In this document: positions 42,231 through 51,310 of the stretch, in pieces | Layout of the letters: every line of letters begins with the position of its first letter | Numbering within the stretch: position 1 is the stretch's first letter | Assembly (NCBI RefSeq): GCF_000745315.1 | Contig: NZ_JQNQ01000001.1 | Span: forward strand, 3,410,001 to 3,474,000 | Reading direction: 5' to 3' | DNA length: 64,000 bases | Source: Salegentibacter sp. Hel_I_6 | GTDB lineage: Bacteria; Bacteroidota; Bacteroidia; Flavobacteriales; Flavobacteriaceae | Translations under genes and position numbers: made by a program | The notes under the pieces: model-generated | What the model saw: only the letters and a program-made list of their open reading frames with translations | Databases searched by the model: none | Told to the model about the DNA's origin: nothing

Positions 42231-43961
42231 CTAGTTGTTTTGTTCCTGGTTAATTTTCATCAAATCAAACTGCAGCCTGGTTGCTTCATCATAAAAGCCG
42301 GGGCCGAAAGTATCGGTAAGATTTCCTGTTTGGGTTATCTCAATTTTTTTAACTTTTGGTTCTTCCTGGGATACATATTTATCTGCATTGAAATAGTAGA
42401 TGACCGATTGTTCTGGTGAAAGTTCTTTTTTGGCTGTTAGGTATTGTAGTTTCCGGATAAGATATTCACTGTGGGTTTCGATGATTAGCTTCTTGGCGGG
42501 AAATTCGGTTACAGCCAGATTTAAGATATCGGCCAGCTTGGCCTGAAGATCAGGATGAAGGTTTGCCTCTGGTTCTTCAATTATCAAAATATTCTTCGAC
42601 ATAATAATTTTAAGGAAGATGGGAATAAGTTGGGAAAAGCCAAATCCGAGATCGGCTAAAGATACTTTCTTACCCTCATGCTCAAGATAAATTACGGAAA
42701 TTGTATTCTCATACCTGACCGGTATTAGCTTTCCTGGAATTTCCATGATTTTAAAAGCTTTTTCAATAAATTCCAGGTTTTTATTGCTGCGTTCTGCAAA
42801 ATCTGCCACAATTTTGTCTATTTCCACTTCAGATTCGTTCTGAAGAACTCTCCTCTGATTTCCTCTGTTGGCAGAAAGATAATCTACTTGATTTAGTAAA
42901 GACTTAAATTCTGGATCGAATCTGCCCAATTGTGAAATTATATTCTCGCCGGACTCCTTGTCAAAAGGTTCAAATTGAAACCAATTCTCTTGGAACAAAA
43001 TTTGACCGAGCCGTGAAACTTTTACCTCAATTTTATCTTCGTTAAATTTTTTAAAAGCTCTCTTAATATATTTTTTAAATATCAATTTCACTTCCTTAAA
43101 AAGGTAAGAAATGTTATGGGTGAAATTGGAAAGAATATCCAGTTCTTCTATCTCTATTGCATCTTCAAACTCTACATCTCTAAAAGCTTTTTTCTGTAGT
43201 CGAAGCAGAAGAGTTGTGTGGTAATCTGTTTTATTTTCTCCATTAATGAATAAATTGAAGAGTAGAAAATCTTTTTTTAGCTTCAATATTTCATTTCTTA
43301 TGGCTAAGAGGGAGAAAATATTGTCATCTACTTTTACTGTTAAATCATTATTTTTCCTGTAGTTGGAAATATTAACTTTTTTAGTATTCAAATTCTGTTT
43401 CTGAACGGTTTTAAACCTATCTTCTATCTTTTGAGGATTTAACCATTCATACTCAAAACCTTCTCCAGTCCAGTGAGGAATTATGTATTCAAACTTTCCT
43501 TCATATAGAAATTTTAATAAGTTGCCAATGTTAATGGAGTAGTATTCATAGAAAGAATTACTGCCTGCCCAAGGGGCCCATTCAATAGGTCCTTTTATTT
43601 CATTTGTATATTTCAAAAGTGATTTTTTATCTTTTGTAATTACAATTTTTGAAACCCTGCCTTCCTTATAGTAATAATCTAAAGTCACCTCTTTAAAAAA
43701 AGGAATTTCAGTTTCAAAATGAATTTTAATTTCGTTGGAATCACTCTCCCAGTTTAATATTTTTTTATAATCTTCTAAATTATGTTTACCTTTTTTAAAA
43801 TCTAGAGAACCCAGACCGTTTTTCAACAAGAGTAATAATTTTATAAATGAACTCTTACCACTATTATTAGGTCCTGTTAATAGTGTAATGGGTCTTAATT
43901 CAAACTCTGTATAATCTTTAAAAACCCTGAAATTTTGTACGCCTATTTTTTTATGAGCCAT
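42231..43961 (-). CDS. AAA-type SMC-like ATPase with C-terminal DUF3696
   Basis: A 576-residue ATPase. The N-terminal signature is IGVQNFRVFKDYTEFELRPI, with Walker A GPNNSGKSS (about 30-38). The Walker B region ILIIEEPEANLHPDLQAKL lies near 455-475, followed by the His switch IIETHSEYLIRKL. A C-terminal TDTFGPGFYDEATRLQFDLM is the DUF3696 segment. Such ATPases are common sensors in anti-phage systems (the AAA15 or OLD/GajA relatives). Here no TOPRIM nuclease domain is fused; the effector is likely the next gene. It is divergent from the WYL regulator. Confidence 0.83.
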   Translation of the reverse strand: MAHKKIGVQNFRVFKDYTEFELRPITLLTGPNNSGKSSFIKLLLLLKNGLGSLDFKKGKHNLEDYKKILNWESDSNEIKIHFETEIPFFKEVTLDYYYKEGRVSKIVITKDKKSLLKYTNEIKGPIEWAPWAGSNSFYEYYSINIGNLLKFLYEGKFEYIIPHWTGEGFEYEWLNPQKIEDRFKTVQKQNLNTKKVNISNYRKNNDLTVKVDDNIFSLLAIRNEILKLKKDFLLFNLFINGENKTDYHTTLLLRLQKKAFRDVEFEDAIEIEELDILSNFTHNISYLFKEVKLIFKKYIKRAFKKFNEDKIEVKVSRLGQILFQENWFQFEPFDKESGENIISQLGRFDPEFKSLLNQVDYLSANRGNQRRVLQNESEVEIDKIVADFAERSNKNLEFIEKAFKIMEIPGKLIPVRYENTISVIYLEHEGKKVSLADLGFGFSQLIPIFLKIIMSKNILIIEEPEANLHPDLQAKLADILNLAVTEFPAKKLIIETHSEYLIRKLQYLTAKKELSPEQSVIYYFNADKYVSQEEPKVKKIEITQTGNLTDTFGPGFYDEATRLQFDLMKINQEQNN

Positions 43962-44004
43962 ATAAGTCTGAAAATTTTACTGGAGCAAATATAATTTTAA
44001 CCAA

Positions 44005-44021
44005 TGCAGTCTATCTGCACA
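44005..44021 (+). promoter_or_regulatory. WYL-regulator operator, copy 1
   Basis: TGCAGTCTATCTGCACA contains the palindrome TGCAG-N5-CTGCA. It lies 38 bases before the WYL gene start and shares 15 of 17 bases with a site before the next gene (45068-45084, reverse orientation). It probably binds the WYL protein and may also affect the divergent ATPase gene. Confidence 0.65.
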
Positions 44022-44059
44022 TTATTTCTTAATTTTAAGACCAAGTTAACAATTCTCCC

Positions 44060-45064
44060 GTGTCTATCACCAAAAATGCTTTAGTAAGATATCAAACGCT
44101 AGACAGATGCTTTCGTAATCCAGGTCGTAGGTATTCTATAAGTGACCTTCTTGAGGAGTGTAACAAATCACTAGCAGAGTTAAATGTTTATACAGAAGGA
44201 ATAAAAAAGCGACAGCTGTACGAGGATATCAAATTTATGGAATCTTCTCAGGGATGGAGTATTCCTTTAGAAAGAATTAAACAAGGAAGAAATGTTTATT
44301 TCCGATACGAAGATTCAGAATTCTCTATCAACAATCAACCTATAAACGAACTGGAGGCCGAGCAATTAAAATCGGCTATGTCTGTTTTACAACGATTCAA
44401 AGGCTTGCCGCAGTTTAAATGGATTAATGAAATCTTACCTAAGATAGATCAGGCCTTCCAGTTTTCTAAAGATACGGGCGGAATAATTAGTTTTGATAAT
44501 AATGAGTTTTTAAAAGGTCTTGAGTTTATAGATCCTTTATTTAATGCGATTCTTTATAAAAAAGTAGTTAAAATCAATTATCAATCTTTCAGAAATCCCG
44601 AACCAGTAATAATTATTCTATCTCCTTACCATTTAAAAGAATATAATAATCGCTGGTTTGTATATGGCAAGAATTCAGAGTATGAGAATATGGTGAACCT
44701 CGCACTTGACCGCTTTGAATCAGTAGAGGAATTTGATGGGATTTATGAGCCTACAGATATTAATTTCGAGGAATATTTCGAGGATACTATAGGGGTTTCA
44801 AAAATTCCCGGGCAAAAACCTGAAAAGATCAGGCTGAGAATTGATAGCAGTCTTTGGCCATATATAGAAACCAAGCCCATACATGGTTCGCAAAAAGTTA
44901 TAGAAAGGAGGGAAACAAGTACGGAAATTCAACTTGAATTAATTCCCAATTACGAGATGGAGAGTTTAATTTTAAGCTTTGGCGAAAAAATAGAAGTTAT
45001 AATGCCATTGGATCTCAGGGAAAAAATTAAAGAAAGAATACAAGCCTTATTTGAAAAATATTGA
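44060..45064 (+). CDS. WYL-domain transcriptional regulator of the defence operon
   Basis: A 334-residue regulator. An N-terminal winged HTH (about 1-75: RYQTLDRCFRNPGRRYSISDLL) precedes a WYL domain (about 160-260) with ILSPYHLKEYNNRWFVYGKN and LALDRFESVEEF, and a C-terminal WCX-like part. WYL repressors such as BrxR and CapW control defence islands and respond to nucleic-acid ligands. Start is GTG 44060, the first codon before the HTH. It precedes the methylase-like fusion by 76 bases, with an operator in that gap. Confidence 0.87.
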   Translation: MSITKNALVRYQTLDRCFRNPGRRYSISDLLEECNKSLAELNVYTEGIKKRQLYEDIKFMESSQGWSIPLERIKQGRNVYFRYEDSEFSINNQPINELEAEQLKSAMSVLQRFKGLPQFKWINEILPKIDQAFQFSKDTGGIISFDNNEFLKGLEFIDPLFNAILYKKVVKINYQSFRNPEPVIIILSPYHLKEYNNRWFVYGKNSEYENMVNLALDRFESVEEFDGIYEPTDINFEEYFEDTIGVSKIPGQKPEKIRLRIDSSLWPYIETKPIHGSQKVIERRETSTEIQLELIPNYEMESLILSFGEKIEVIMPLDLREKIKERIQALFEKY

Positions 45065-45067
45065 ATG

Positions 45068-45084
45068 TGTGCAGATTGAGTGCA
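45068..45084 (-). promoter_or_regulatory. WYL-regulator operator, copy 2
   Basis: TGTGCAGATTGAGTGCA; its reverse complement TGCACTCAATCTGCACA matches copy 1 at 15 of 17 positions. It lies 56 bases before the start of the methylase-like fusion gene, so the regulator probably controls the restriction operon separately from its own gene. Confidence 0.65.
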
Positions 45085-45140
45085 ATAAATGAAAGTAAGT
45101 TTGCTGAAGATAACAGAAACCCCGGTAAATTAATAGGTGA

Positions 45141-47600
45141 ATGAAAAAGATTATAGAAGATAAGGCAAATGAAATTTGGAAGGCTTTTGACTTTCATAGG
45201 GGCTCTAGGGAAATTTCAGATATTTACCAACTTGGTTTGTTTTTGTTATTATTAAAAAGAAAAGGAACTTTACCTGAATTCACTTTAAAGGGTGGAAAGG
45301 AATTACCTTTTAAAATAGAGGAACAAGTATATAAGTGTGAAATACCTGAATTTATTGAAATCTATCAAATAGAGTTTAAACACAGGCTTCAGAGGTTTGG
45401 AGATTCTTCATTAAATATTTTTCTGCTTTCATTGCGTGTAATTAATTTGGACGATTTAGATCAAGATTCCTTTTCAAAACTTTTTGAGAAGTTGTTATAC
45501 CAAATATCAGAGGCGCAGGGAAAACGAGGTGGAGAATATTTAATTCCCAAAAAGCTTAGCAGATTTATGTTAGAGCTAGTAGAATTACCCAACAAATCCC
45601 TGGTTTATAATCCCTTTGCTGGGGTTGCATCATTTGGTGTCGATTTGGACGAAAATTCGAGTTATGTGGGGCAAGAGATTAATCAAAGCATCTGGGCTCT
45701 AGGAACTCTAAGATTTATAGCTCACAATAAAAAAAATGGATCATTAATGTTAGGAGACTCCTTGAATGACTGGAGGGAAGACACATTTTTTGATCTAATA
45801 ATATCAGCTCCACCCTTTGGTAAAATAAGCCATTTCAATAATCATCTTGATTCAAGTATCAAGAGTTGTGATGAATTTATTGTAAAGAAGGGGATTAAAT
45901 ATTTGAAATCAGAGGGGGTATTGATCGCTTTGATGCCTAATAGCTTTTTGTTTAGTGGGGGAGCTTATAAGGCACTTAGAAAAGATTTAATTAATAGAGA
46001 TTTAATTGAAAAAATAATCTCTATGCCTGCCGGTATACTCAATAACACCGGAATTCAAACTTCGATACTTGTTTTAAACAAAAACAAAAAAGAAAAGGAA
46101 TTTATTACCCTGGTAGATGGAACTTCTTTTGAAATTAAGCACCCTAGAAATGTTTGTCTCGATTATAAAAAGCTTAGTTCCCTGCTCGGGGAGAACCAAG
46201 AATCAAAAGGGCTAAAGAAAGTGAATCAACTACAAGTTATAAACAACGATTATAACCTCGAAGTAGATAGATATTTTTGGGAGGATGATGAAGAAATTGA
46301 GAAATATGACGCTCTCACCCCATTAGCTGAGATCTTGGAGGAGGTGTATAGTGAAAAAATTAAAGATGATGAACCCTTTCAATTGGTTTCTATTAAACAT
46401 CTTTCAAATGACAATTTTGATTATAATTTAAAGTTAGAGGAAATACCTATTGAAAAATCAATAAGGAGCGCTAGAAAAATTACTGAATCCTGTCTATTAG
46501 TTTCCAGAATCGGTAATGATCTTAAGCCCACATTCTTCAAGTATAAGGGACAGGGAATAGCGGTTTCTAATAATGTGATGGCATTTAAGTTGCGTGAAGA
46601 TCTAATTGATATGGATTATTTCTTCAATGAACTCTTTTCATCTTTAGTGCAAAAACAATTAAGTGTTTATAGAAGAGGAGCCTCTCAATTAATGATAAGG
46701 AAACAAGACTTCTTACACATTAAGATTTCACTTCCCATTCCGGATAAACAAACTATTAAAATGAAGGCTGTCAAGGAATCTTTCTTTAAAGCTAAAGAGA
46801 AGGAAATTGCTTTACAAAAAGAGCTTTTAGGCTATAAAGATGAAGCATTTCGTGAATTCGCCTCTATTAAGCACACTTTCAGGCAGTATTTAAATGCTCT
46901 TAAATCTAATGTTTCTGGTACAAGAAAGTTTATATCACGAAATGAAGGTCAAGCTATTGGCCTAGAAACATTATATAGTAAAAATCTCAATAGGTCGCTT
47001 GGGCAACATCTGTTAAGTCTTGAGGGGACTATAGATTCAATGTCACATTTGCTCAGTACATTTAATGAAACTAAAACAAAAGATGAGACAAATGAAACTT
47101 TTTTTAGTTTAATAGACTTGGTCAAAGAAAGTCAAAACAGATTCAAAAACCCAGAGAAATTTATTTTTGAAAAATTATACGTTGATAGAGAAGCTTTAAC
47201 TGATTTTTCCGGCTATTACACAGACCCTAAAATCAAATTGAATCAAGAAAATTTTTTTACTCTTTTTTCAAATATAGTTTCAAATGCTGTAGACCACGGT
47301 TTTCAAAATAAAAAAGGGAATATTATAAGAACCACTATTACTAATGATTTTAACCTAAAAATGCATGTAATAGAAATCTCTAATAATGGGAGTCCTTTAC
47401 CTGAAGGTTTTGATCTCATAAATTTAACTACTCGGGGTGAAAAGACATCTAATAGTAAAGGTTCAGGAGTGGGTGGTGCAGATATTAAGTCAATTATGAA
47501 TCATTACAATGGCAAAATTCAACTCCTGAACGAACCCGAAGCTGAATTTCCGGTAACATATATATTAAAATTTCCTTTTCATATTGAAGCAACTTTATAA
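45141..47600 (+). CDS. Methylase-like / HsdS-like / histidine-kinase-like fusion protein
   Basis: An 819-residue three-part protein. Residues about 100-330 resemble a type I N6-adenine methylase: NPFAGVASFG (157-166; motif I) and SAPPFG (222-227; motif IV). In motif IV the catalytic Asn/Asp/Ser is replaced by Ala223, so methylation is unlikely. Residues about 411-535 resemble an HsdS target-recognition domain (LVSIKHLSNDNF, then YRRGASQLMIRKQDF and ISLPIPDKQ). Residues about 570-819 resemble a histidine kinase: candidate His578 in IKHTFRQYLNAL, N box NIVSNAVDHGF (711-721) and G box SKGSGVGGADI (772-782). The response regulator gene follows after 2 bases. I infer a DNA-sensing kinase. Confidence 0.7.
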   Translation: MKKIIEDKANEIWKAFDFHRGSREISDIYQLGLFLLLLKRKGTLPEFTLKGGKELPFKIEEQVYKCEIPEFIEIYQIEFKHRLQRFGDSSLNIFLLSLRVINLDDLDQDSFSKLFEKLLYQISEAQGKRGGEYLIPKKLSRFMLELVELPNKSLVYNPFAGVASFGVDLDENSSYVGQEINQSIWALGTLRFIAHNKKNGSLMLGDSLNDWREDTFFDLIISAPPFGKISHFNNHLDSSIKSCDEFIVKKGIKYLKSEGVLIALMPNSFLFSGGAYKALRKDLINRDLIEKIISMPAGILNNTGIQTSILVLNKNKKEKEFITLVDGTSFEIKHPRNVCLDYKKLSSLLGENQESKGLKKVNQLQVINNDYNLEVDRYFWEDDEEIEKYDALTPLAEILEEVYSEKIKDDEPFQLVSIKHLSNDNFDYNLKLEEIPIEKSIRSARKITESCLLVSRIGNDLKPTFFKYKGQGIAVSNNVMAFKLREDLIDMDYFFNELFSSLVQKQLSVYRRGASQLMIRKQDFLHIKISLPIPDKQTIKMKAVKESFFKAKEKEIALQKELLGYKDEAFREFASIKHTFRQYLNALKSNVSGTRKFISRNEGQAIGLETLYSKNLNRSLGQHLLSLEGTIDSMSHLLSTFNETKTKDETNETFFSLIDLVKESQNRFKNPEKFIFEKLYVDREALTDFSGYYTDPKIKLNQENFFTLFSNIVSNAVDHGFQNKKGNIIRTTITNDFNLKMHVIEISNNGSPLPEGFDLINLTTRGEKTSNSKGSGVGGADIKSIMNHYNGKIQLLNEPEAEFPVTYILKFPFHIEATL

Positions 47601-47602
47601 TT

Positions 47603-48487
47603 ATGAGATATAAAATACTTTGGATAGACGATGAATATAAAAGACAGGAAGACTTCATTGGAGCTGCCGAACAGGAGGATCTGGATGTTATTCCTTTTGA
47701 GTCCCACGAAGAAGGTATTGGGGAACTGGAAGCAAACCCTGGATATCATGCGGTTATCTTAGATGCCAAAGTAAAGCACAAAAAAAGTGATACTGTTAGT
47801 AATCTAAATGGCTTGAGGGCATCACGTGATTTCCTGATTGAGTATAATAAATCGAATTACCTTCCTTATTTCATTTTTACGGGTCAGCCGGATTATACTA
47901 CAAATGAAATGTTTCAACAATCTTTTGGAAAATATTTTATTAAAGGTAATGACAACGAAGCCCTTTTCAAAGCAGTTCTCCAATCGCAAACTGATAGACC
48001 TGAAATCCAGGCCCGAAAGGATTTTGCTGAATCTTTTAAGGCATTCGATAAAGGAATATTAGGTAAGAAAGAAAAGAAGATCTTTTTGGAAATTATAGAC
48101 AGTTTTGAAGAAAAAGATTATCGTAAAAAGAATATTAATACACAGAGGGATTTTTTGGAAGCTATTTTTATTTCGCTTAACAATCCTATTCCCTGCATTC
48201 CTCCAGGCCTCTTTAACAATAATAAACCCAACCAGGAATGGTGTACCCGATTTTTAGAAAACCGACCTACTAAGGATGGAAATGGGAACGAGCATAGATT
48301 AAATGAAAATATTCCCAAGGATATCAAGGCTGCCTTTCGAAAACTGAAAGAATCTACCAATCAATATTCCCACTTAAACGATGAAGAAGTAGTGAAATTC
48401 CCATTCCTTTCAAACTTCTATTTAATAATGGAAATCCTTTGCTGGCTACCCGAATTTGTTGACGAACACTATGAAAATTACGTTTAA
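47603..48487 (+). CDS. Response regulator with a helical C-terminal domain
   Basis: A 294-residue protein. The receiver domain (about 1-125) has Asp9, Asp10 (LWIDDEY), the phosphoacceptor Asp54 (AVILDAKV), FIFTGQPD and a Lys in KYFIKGN. The remaining 170 residues are helical and carry no DNA-binding motif I recognise; near its end is STNQYSHLND (251-260), which resembles a degenerate HEPN RNxxxH motif. It is encoded 2 bases after the kinase-like fusion, so it is its probable partner. It may be an effector or regulate the downstream restriction genes. Confidence 0.75.
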   Translation: MRYKILWIDDEYKRQEDFIGAAEQEDLDVIPFESHEEGIGELEANPGYHAVILDAKVKHKKSDTVSNLNGLRASRDFLIEYNKSNYLPYFIFTGQPDYTTNEMFQQSFGKYFIKGNDNEALFKAVLQSQTDRPEIQARKDFAESFKAFDKGILGKKEKKIFLEIIDSFEEKDYRKKNINTQRDFLEAIFISLNNPIPCIPPGLFNNNKPNQEWCTRFLENRPTKDGNGNEHRLNENIPKDIKAAFRKLKESTNQYSHLNDEEVVKFPFLSNFYLIMEILCWLPEFVDEHYENYV

Positions 48488-48542
48488 CCGTAAAAAATAC
48501 AAATAGCTTTAAACTAACTTTGAAAAACACCAACACCAAAAA

Positions 48543-50096
48543 ATGATTACAGGAGATTTAAAAAATCAAGTAGATAAGATCTGGAATGACTTCTGGACAG
48601 GAGGAGTATCCAACCCATTAACTGTTATTGAGCAGTTTACTTACCTCATTTTTCTAAAAAGGCTGGATGATAAACAGCTCAAAATGGAAGAGGAGCAAAA
48701 CTTGCTGGGCATTCCTATGAAAAACCCCATTTATACCGAAAAGCAAAAACCCCTTCGCTGGAGCCAGTTTAAGGATAAGGAACCCGAAGGAATGTTCGAT
48801 CTTTTTACCAGGCCACAAGAAAAGCTGGGAGGATTGACGGTTTTTGATTTTATGAAAACCGTCGGAAAAGAAGGAGGCATATTTTCCTCTTATATGAAAG
48901 GTGCTACTTTTATGATTCCTACCCCACAGGTGTTGGATAAAGTGGTGCAAAAAATAGATGCTTTGCCTTTAGATAACAGGGATACCAAAGGAGATATTTA
49001 TGAATATATGCTTTCCAAGTTATCGGTAGCAGGTAAAGCGGGACAGTTTAGAACTCCAAAGCACATCATTCGCATGATGGTGCAAATGATGGAGCCAAAG
49101 AAGGATGATATTATTAGTGATCCTGCATGTGGTACGGCGGGTTTCCTTGTTTCTGCCGGGGAATATCTTTACGAAAATCATCACGACTGGTTTGAAAAGG
49201 AAGAATTCAGGAAACATTATGACGAAAAGATGTTTAACGGGACTGAGTTTGATTCTTCTATGCTGCGTATTGCGGCTATGAATCTGCAGTTGCATGGGAT
49301 TGAATCGCCTCAACTTGTTGGCAAGGACAGTTTAAGCAAAAGCAATGGAGATGTAGATGATGCCTATACCTTAATTCTTGCCAACCCACCATTTAAAGGT
49401 AGCCTGGATTACGACACCGTTGAATCCAGCCTTTTAAAAACTACCAAAACCAAAAAGACAGAGCTTTTATTTTTGTCTTTAATGTTACGGACTTTAAAAA
49501 CCGGGGGCCGTGCAGCGGTAATTGTGCCCGACGGCGTTTTATTTGGCAGTAGTACAGCGCATAAAGCTATTAGAAAAGAACTGGTAGATAACCAGCAGTT
49601 ACAAGGCATTGTTTCTATGCCTAGCGGAGTTTTTAAACCTTATGCGGGAGTAAGCACTGCCATTTTAATCTTTACCAAAACCAATAGTGGCGGCACAGAT
49701 AAAGTTTGGTTCTACGATATGAAAGCCGATGGTTTAAGCCTTGATGATAAACGGAATGCCTTACTTGATGAAGAAGTAACCGAACTTACATTTAAAGAAC
49801 CTGAAAAAGCTTTGGAAAAAGCCAGGGGCAAGAGTGATATCCCGCAGATATTACTGGATTGGAAAAAACTGGCTAAAGGACAAGGTGACTTCACCGATCG
49901 CACCTCTCAATCTTTCCTGGTACCTAAAAAGGAAATAAAAGATAATGACTATGACCTTAGCATTAACCGTTATAAGGAAATTGTATATGAGGAAGTGGAG
50001 TATGAAAAGCCAAAAGGACTTATTGCTTCTATAAAAGAACTGGATGCCGAACGTCAGAAAGCTTTGTCTAATCTTGAAAAGATGATAAGAACATAA
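48543..50096 (+). CDS. hsdM: Type I restriction-modification methyltransferase subunit
   Basis: A 517-residue N6-adenine methylase. The HsdM N-terminal domain (MITGDLKNQVDKIWNDFW... LTVIEQFTYLIFLKRLDD) precedes the catalytic domain with GQFRTPKHIIRMMV, motif I DPACGTAGFLVSAGEYL and the intact motif IV ANPPFKGSLDY. So this protein, unlike the fusion two genes upstream, should methylate DNA. It overlaps hsdS at TAATG. Confidence 0.95.
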   Translation: MITGDLKNQVDKIWNDFWTGGVSNPLTVIEQFTYLIFLKRLDDKQLKMEEEQNLLGIPMKNPIYTEKQKPLRWSQFKDKEPEGMFDLFTRPQEKLGGLTVFDFMKTVGKEGGIFSSYMKGATFMIPTPQVLDKVVQKIDALPLDNRDTKGDIYEYMLSKLSVAGKAGQFRTPKHIIRMMVQMMEPKKDDIISDPACGTAGFLVSAGEYLYENHHDWFEKEEFRKHYDEKMFNGTEFDSSMLRIAAMNLQLHGIESPQLVGKDSLSKSNGDVDDAYTLILANPPFKGSLDYDTVESSLLKTTKTKKTELLFLSLMLRTLKTGGRAAVIVPDGVLFGSSTAHKAIRKELVDNQQLQGIVSMPSGVFKPYAGVSTAILIFTKTNSGGTDKVWFYDMKADGLSLDDKRNALLDEEVTELTFKEPEKALEKARGKSDIPQILLDWKKLAKGQGDFTDRTSQSFLVPKKEIKDNDYDLSINRYKEIVYEEVEYEKPKGLIASIKELDAERQKALSNLEKMIRT

Positions 50097-51232
50097 TGAG
50101 TCAATATGTAAAATATGATATGCGACCTTGGCAAGAGGTGTTGACCATAAAAAATGGCAAAAATCAAAAAAAAGTTGCAAACCCAAATGGGGAGTTTCCT
50201 ATTTATGGTAGCGGTGGAGTTATGGGTTACGCTGATAATTTTCTATGTAGGGCAGGTAGCACTATAATAGGAAGAAAGGGATCAATCAACAATCCTATCT
50301 ACGTTAATGAAAACTTTTGGAATGTTGACACAGCTTTTGGCCTAGAAGCTGGAGATGATTTAGATGCAAAATTTCTTTACTACTTCTGTATAACCTATAA
50401 TTTTCTTAAACATAACAAAGCCACTACTCTTCCAAGTTTGACTAAGGCAGATTTGTTGAAAATTGAGATGCCACTCCCTCCCCTAAAAACCCAGCATAAG
50501 ATCGCGGCCATTTTAGATGAGGCCGATAAGCTGCGCCGGTTGAATAAAAAGCTGATCAAAAAATACGAGCAGCTTAGTCAGAGTTTGTTTTTGGAGATGT
50601 TTGGGGATCCGGTGAGTAATTCTAAAAATTTCGACACACCTTCATTAAGTTCAATAACAACTAAAATTGGAAGTGGCGCGACACCTAAAGGAGGGAAAGA
50701 AGCATATTTTTCAGAAGGCATTAGCCTTATCCGAAGTTTGAACATTCATAATAATAATTTCAAATATAAAAATTTGGCTTTTATTGATGAGGGTCAAGCA
50801 AAGAGATTGAGTAATGTTACTGTTGAGGAAAATGATGTGCTTTTTAATATCACAGGTGCTTCTGTTTGTAGAACTGCAATTGTACCTAATGGTATACTAC
50901 CAGCAAGAGTTAATCAACATGTAGCAATATTAAGACCAAAAAAGAATAAACTAAATTCGATATTTCTCTGTCATTTGCTAATATCGAAGAATTTTCAAAA
51001 AAAATTAGAAGATTTGGCTTCAAAAGGTGGAGCAACTAGACAGGCCATCAACAAATCTCAACTTGAAAATTTACCCATTCCATTGCCTAAGATTGAACAA
51101 CAATTAGGTTTTGAAAAATCTATCCATATGTTAGAAAAACAAAAAACTCAAGCTCAACAGGCACTGGCGCAGAGTGAAGAATTGTTCAACAGTTTGATGC
51201 AGCGGGCTTTTAAGGGGGAGTTGGTGAAATAG
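50096..51232 (+). CDS. hsdS: Type I restriction-modification specificity subunit
   Basis: A 378-residue subunit with two target-recognition domains (about 1-130 and 180-345), each followed by a conserved helix: PLPPLKTQHKIAAILDEADKLRR (central) and PLPKIEQQLGFEKSIHML (C-terminal). It determines the bipartite recognition sequence for methylation and cleavage. The first gene of the operon encodes a further single HsdS-like domain. ATG overlaps the hsdM stop codon. Confidence 0.93.
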   Translation: MSQYVKYDMRPWQEVLTIKNGKNQKKVANPNGEFPIYGSGGVMGYADNFLCRAGSTIIGRKGSINNPIYVNENFWNVDTAFGLEAGDDLDAKFLYYFCITYNFLKHNKATTLPSLTKADLLKIEMPLPPLKTQHKIAAILDEADKLRRLNKKLIKKYEQLSQSLFLEMFGDPVSNSKNFDTPSLSSITTKIGSGATPKGGKEAYFSEGISLIRSLNIHNNNFKYKNLAFIDEGQAKRLSNVTVEENDVLFNITGASVCRTAIVPNGILPARVNQHVAILRPKKNKLNSIFLCHLLISKNFQKKLEDLASKGGATRQAINKSQLENLPIPLPKIEQQLGFEKSIHMLEKQKTQAQQALAQSEELFNSLMQRAFKGELVK

Positions 51233-51310
51233 GAATAATAAAATCATTGAAAATTTTTTAATCTTAAAATTTAAGCTCGTATAAAACTCTAAATAGAAAA
51301 ATTTTAAAAT

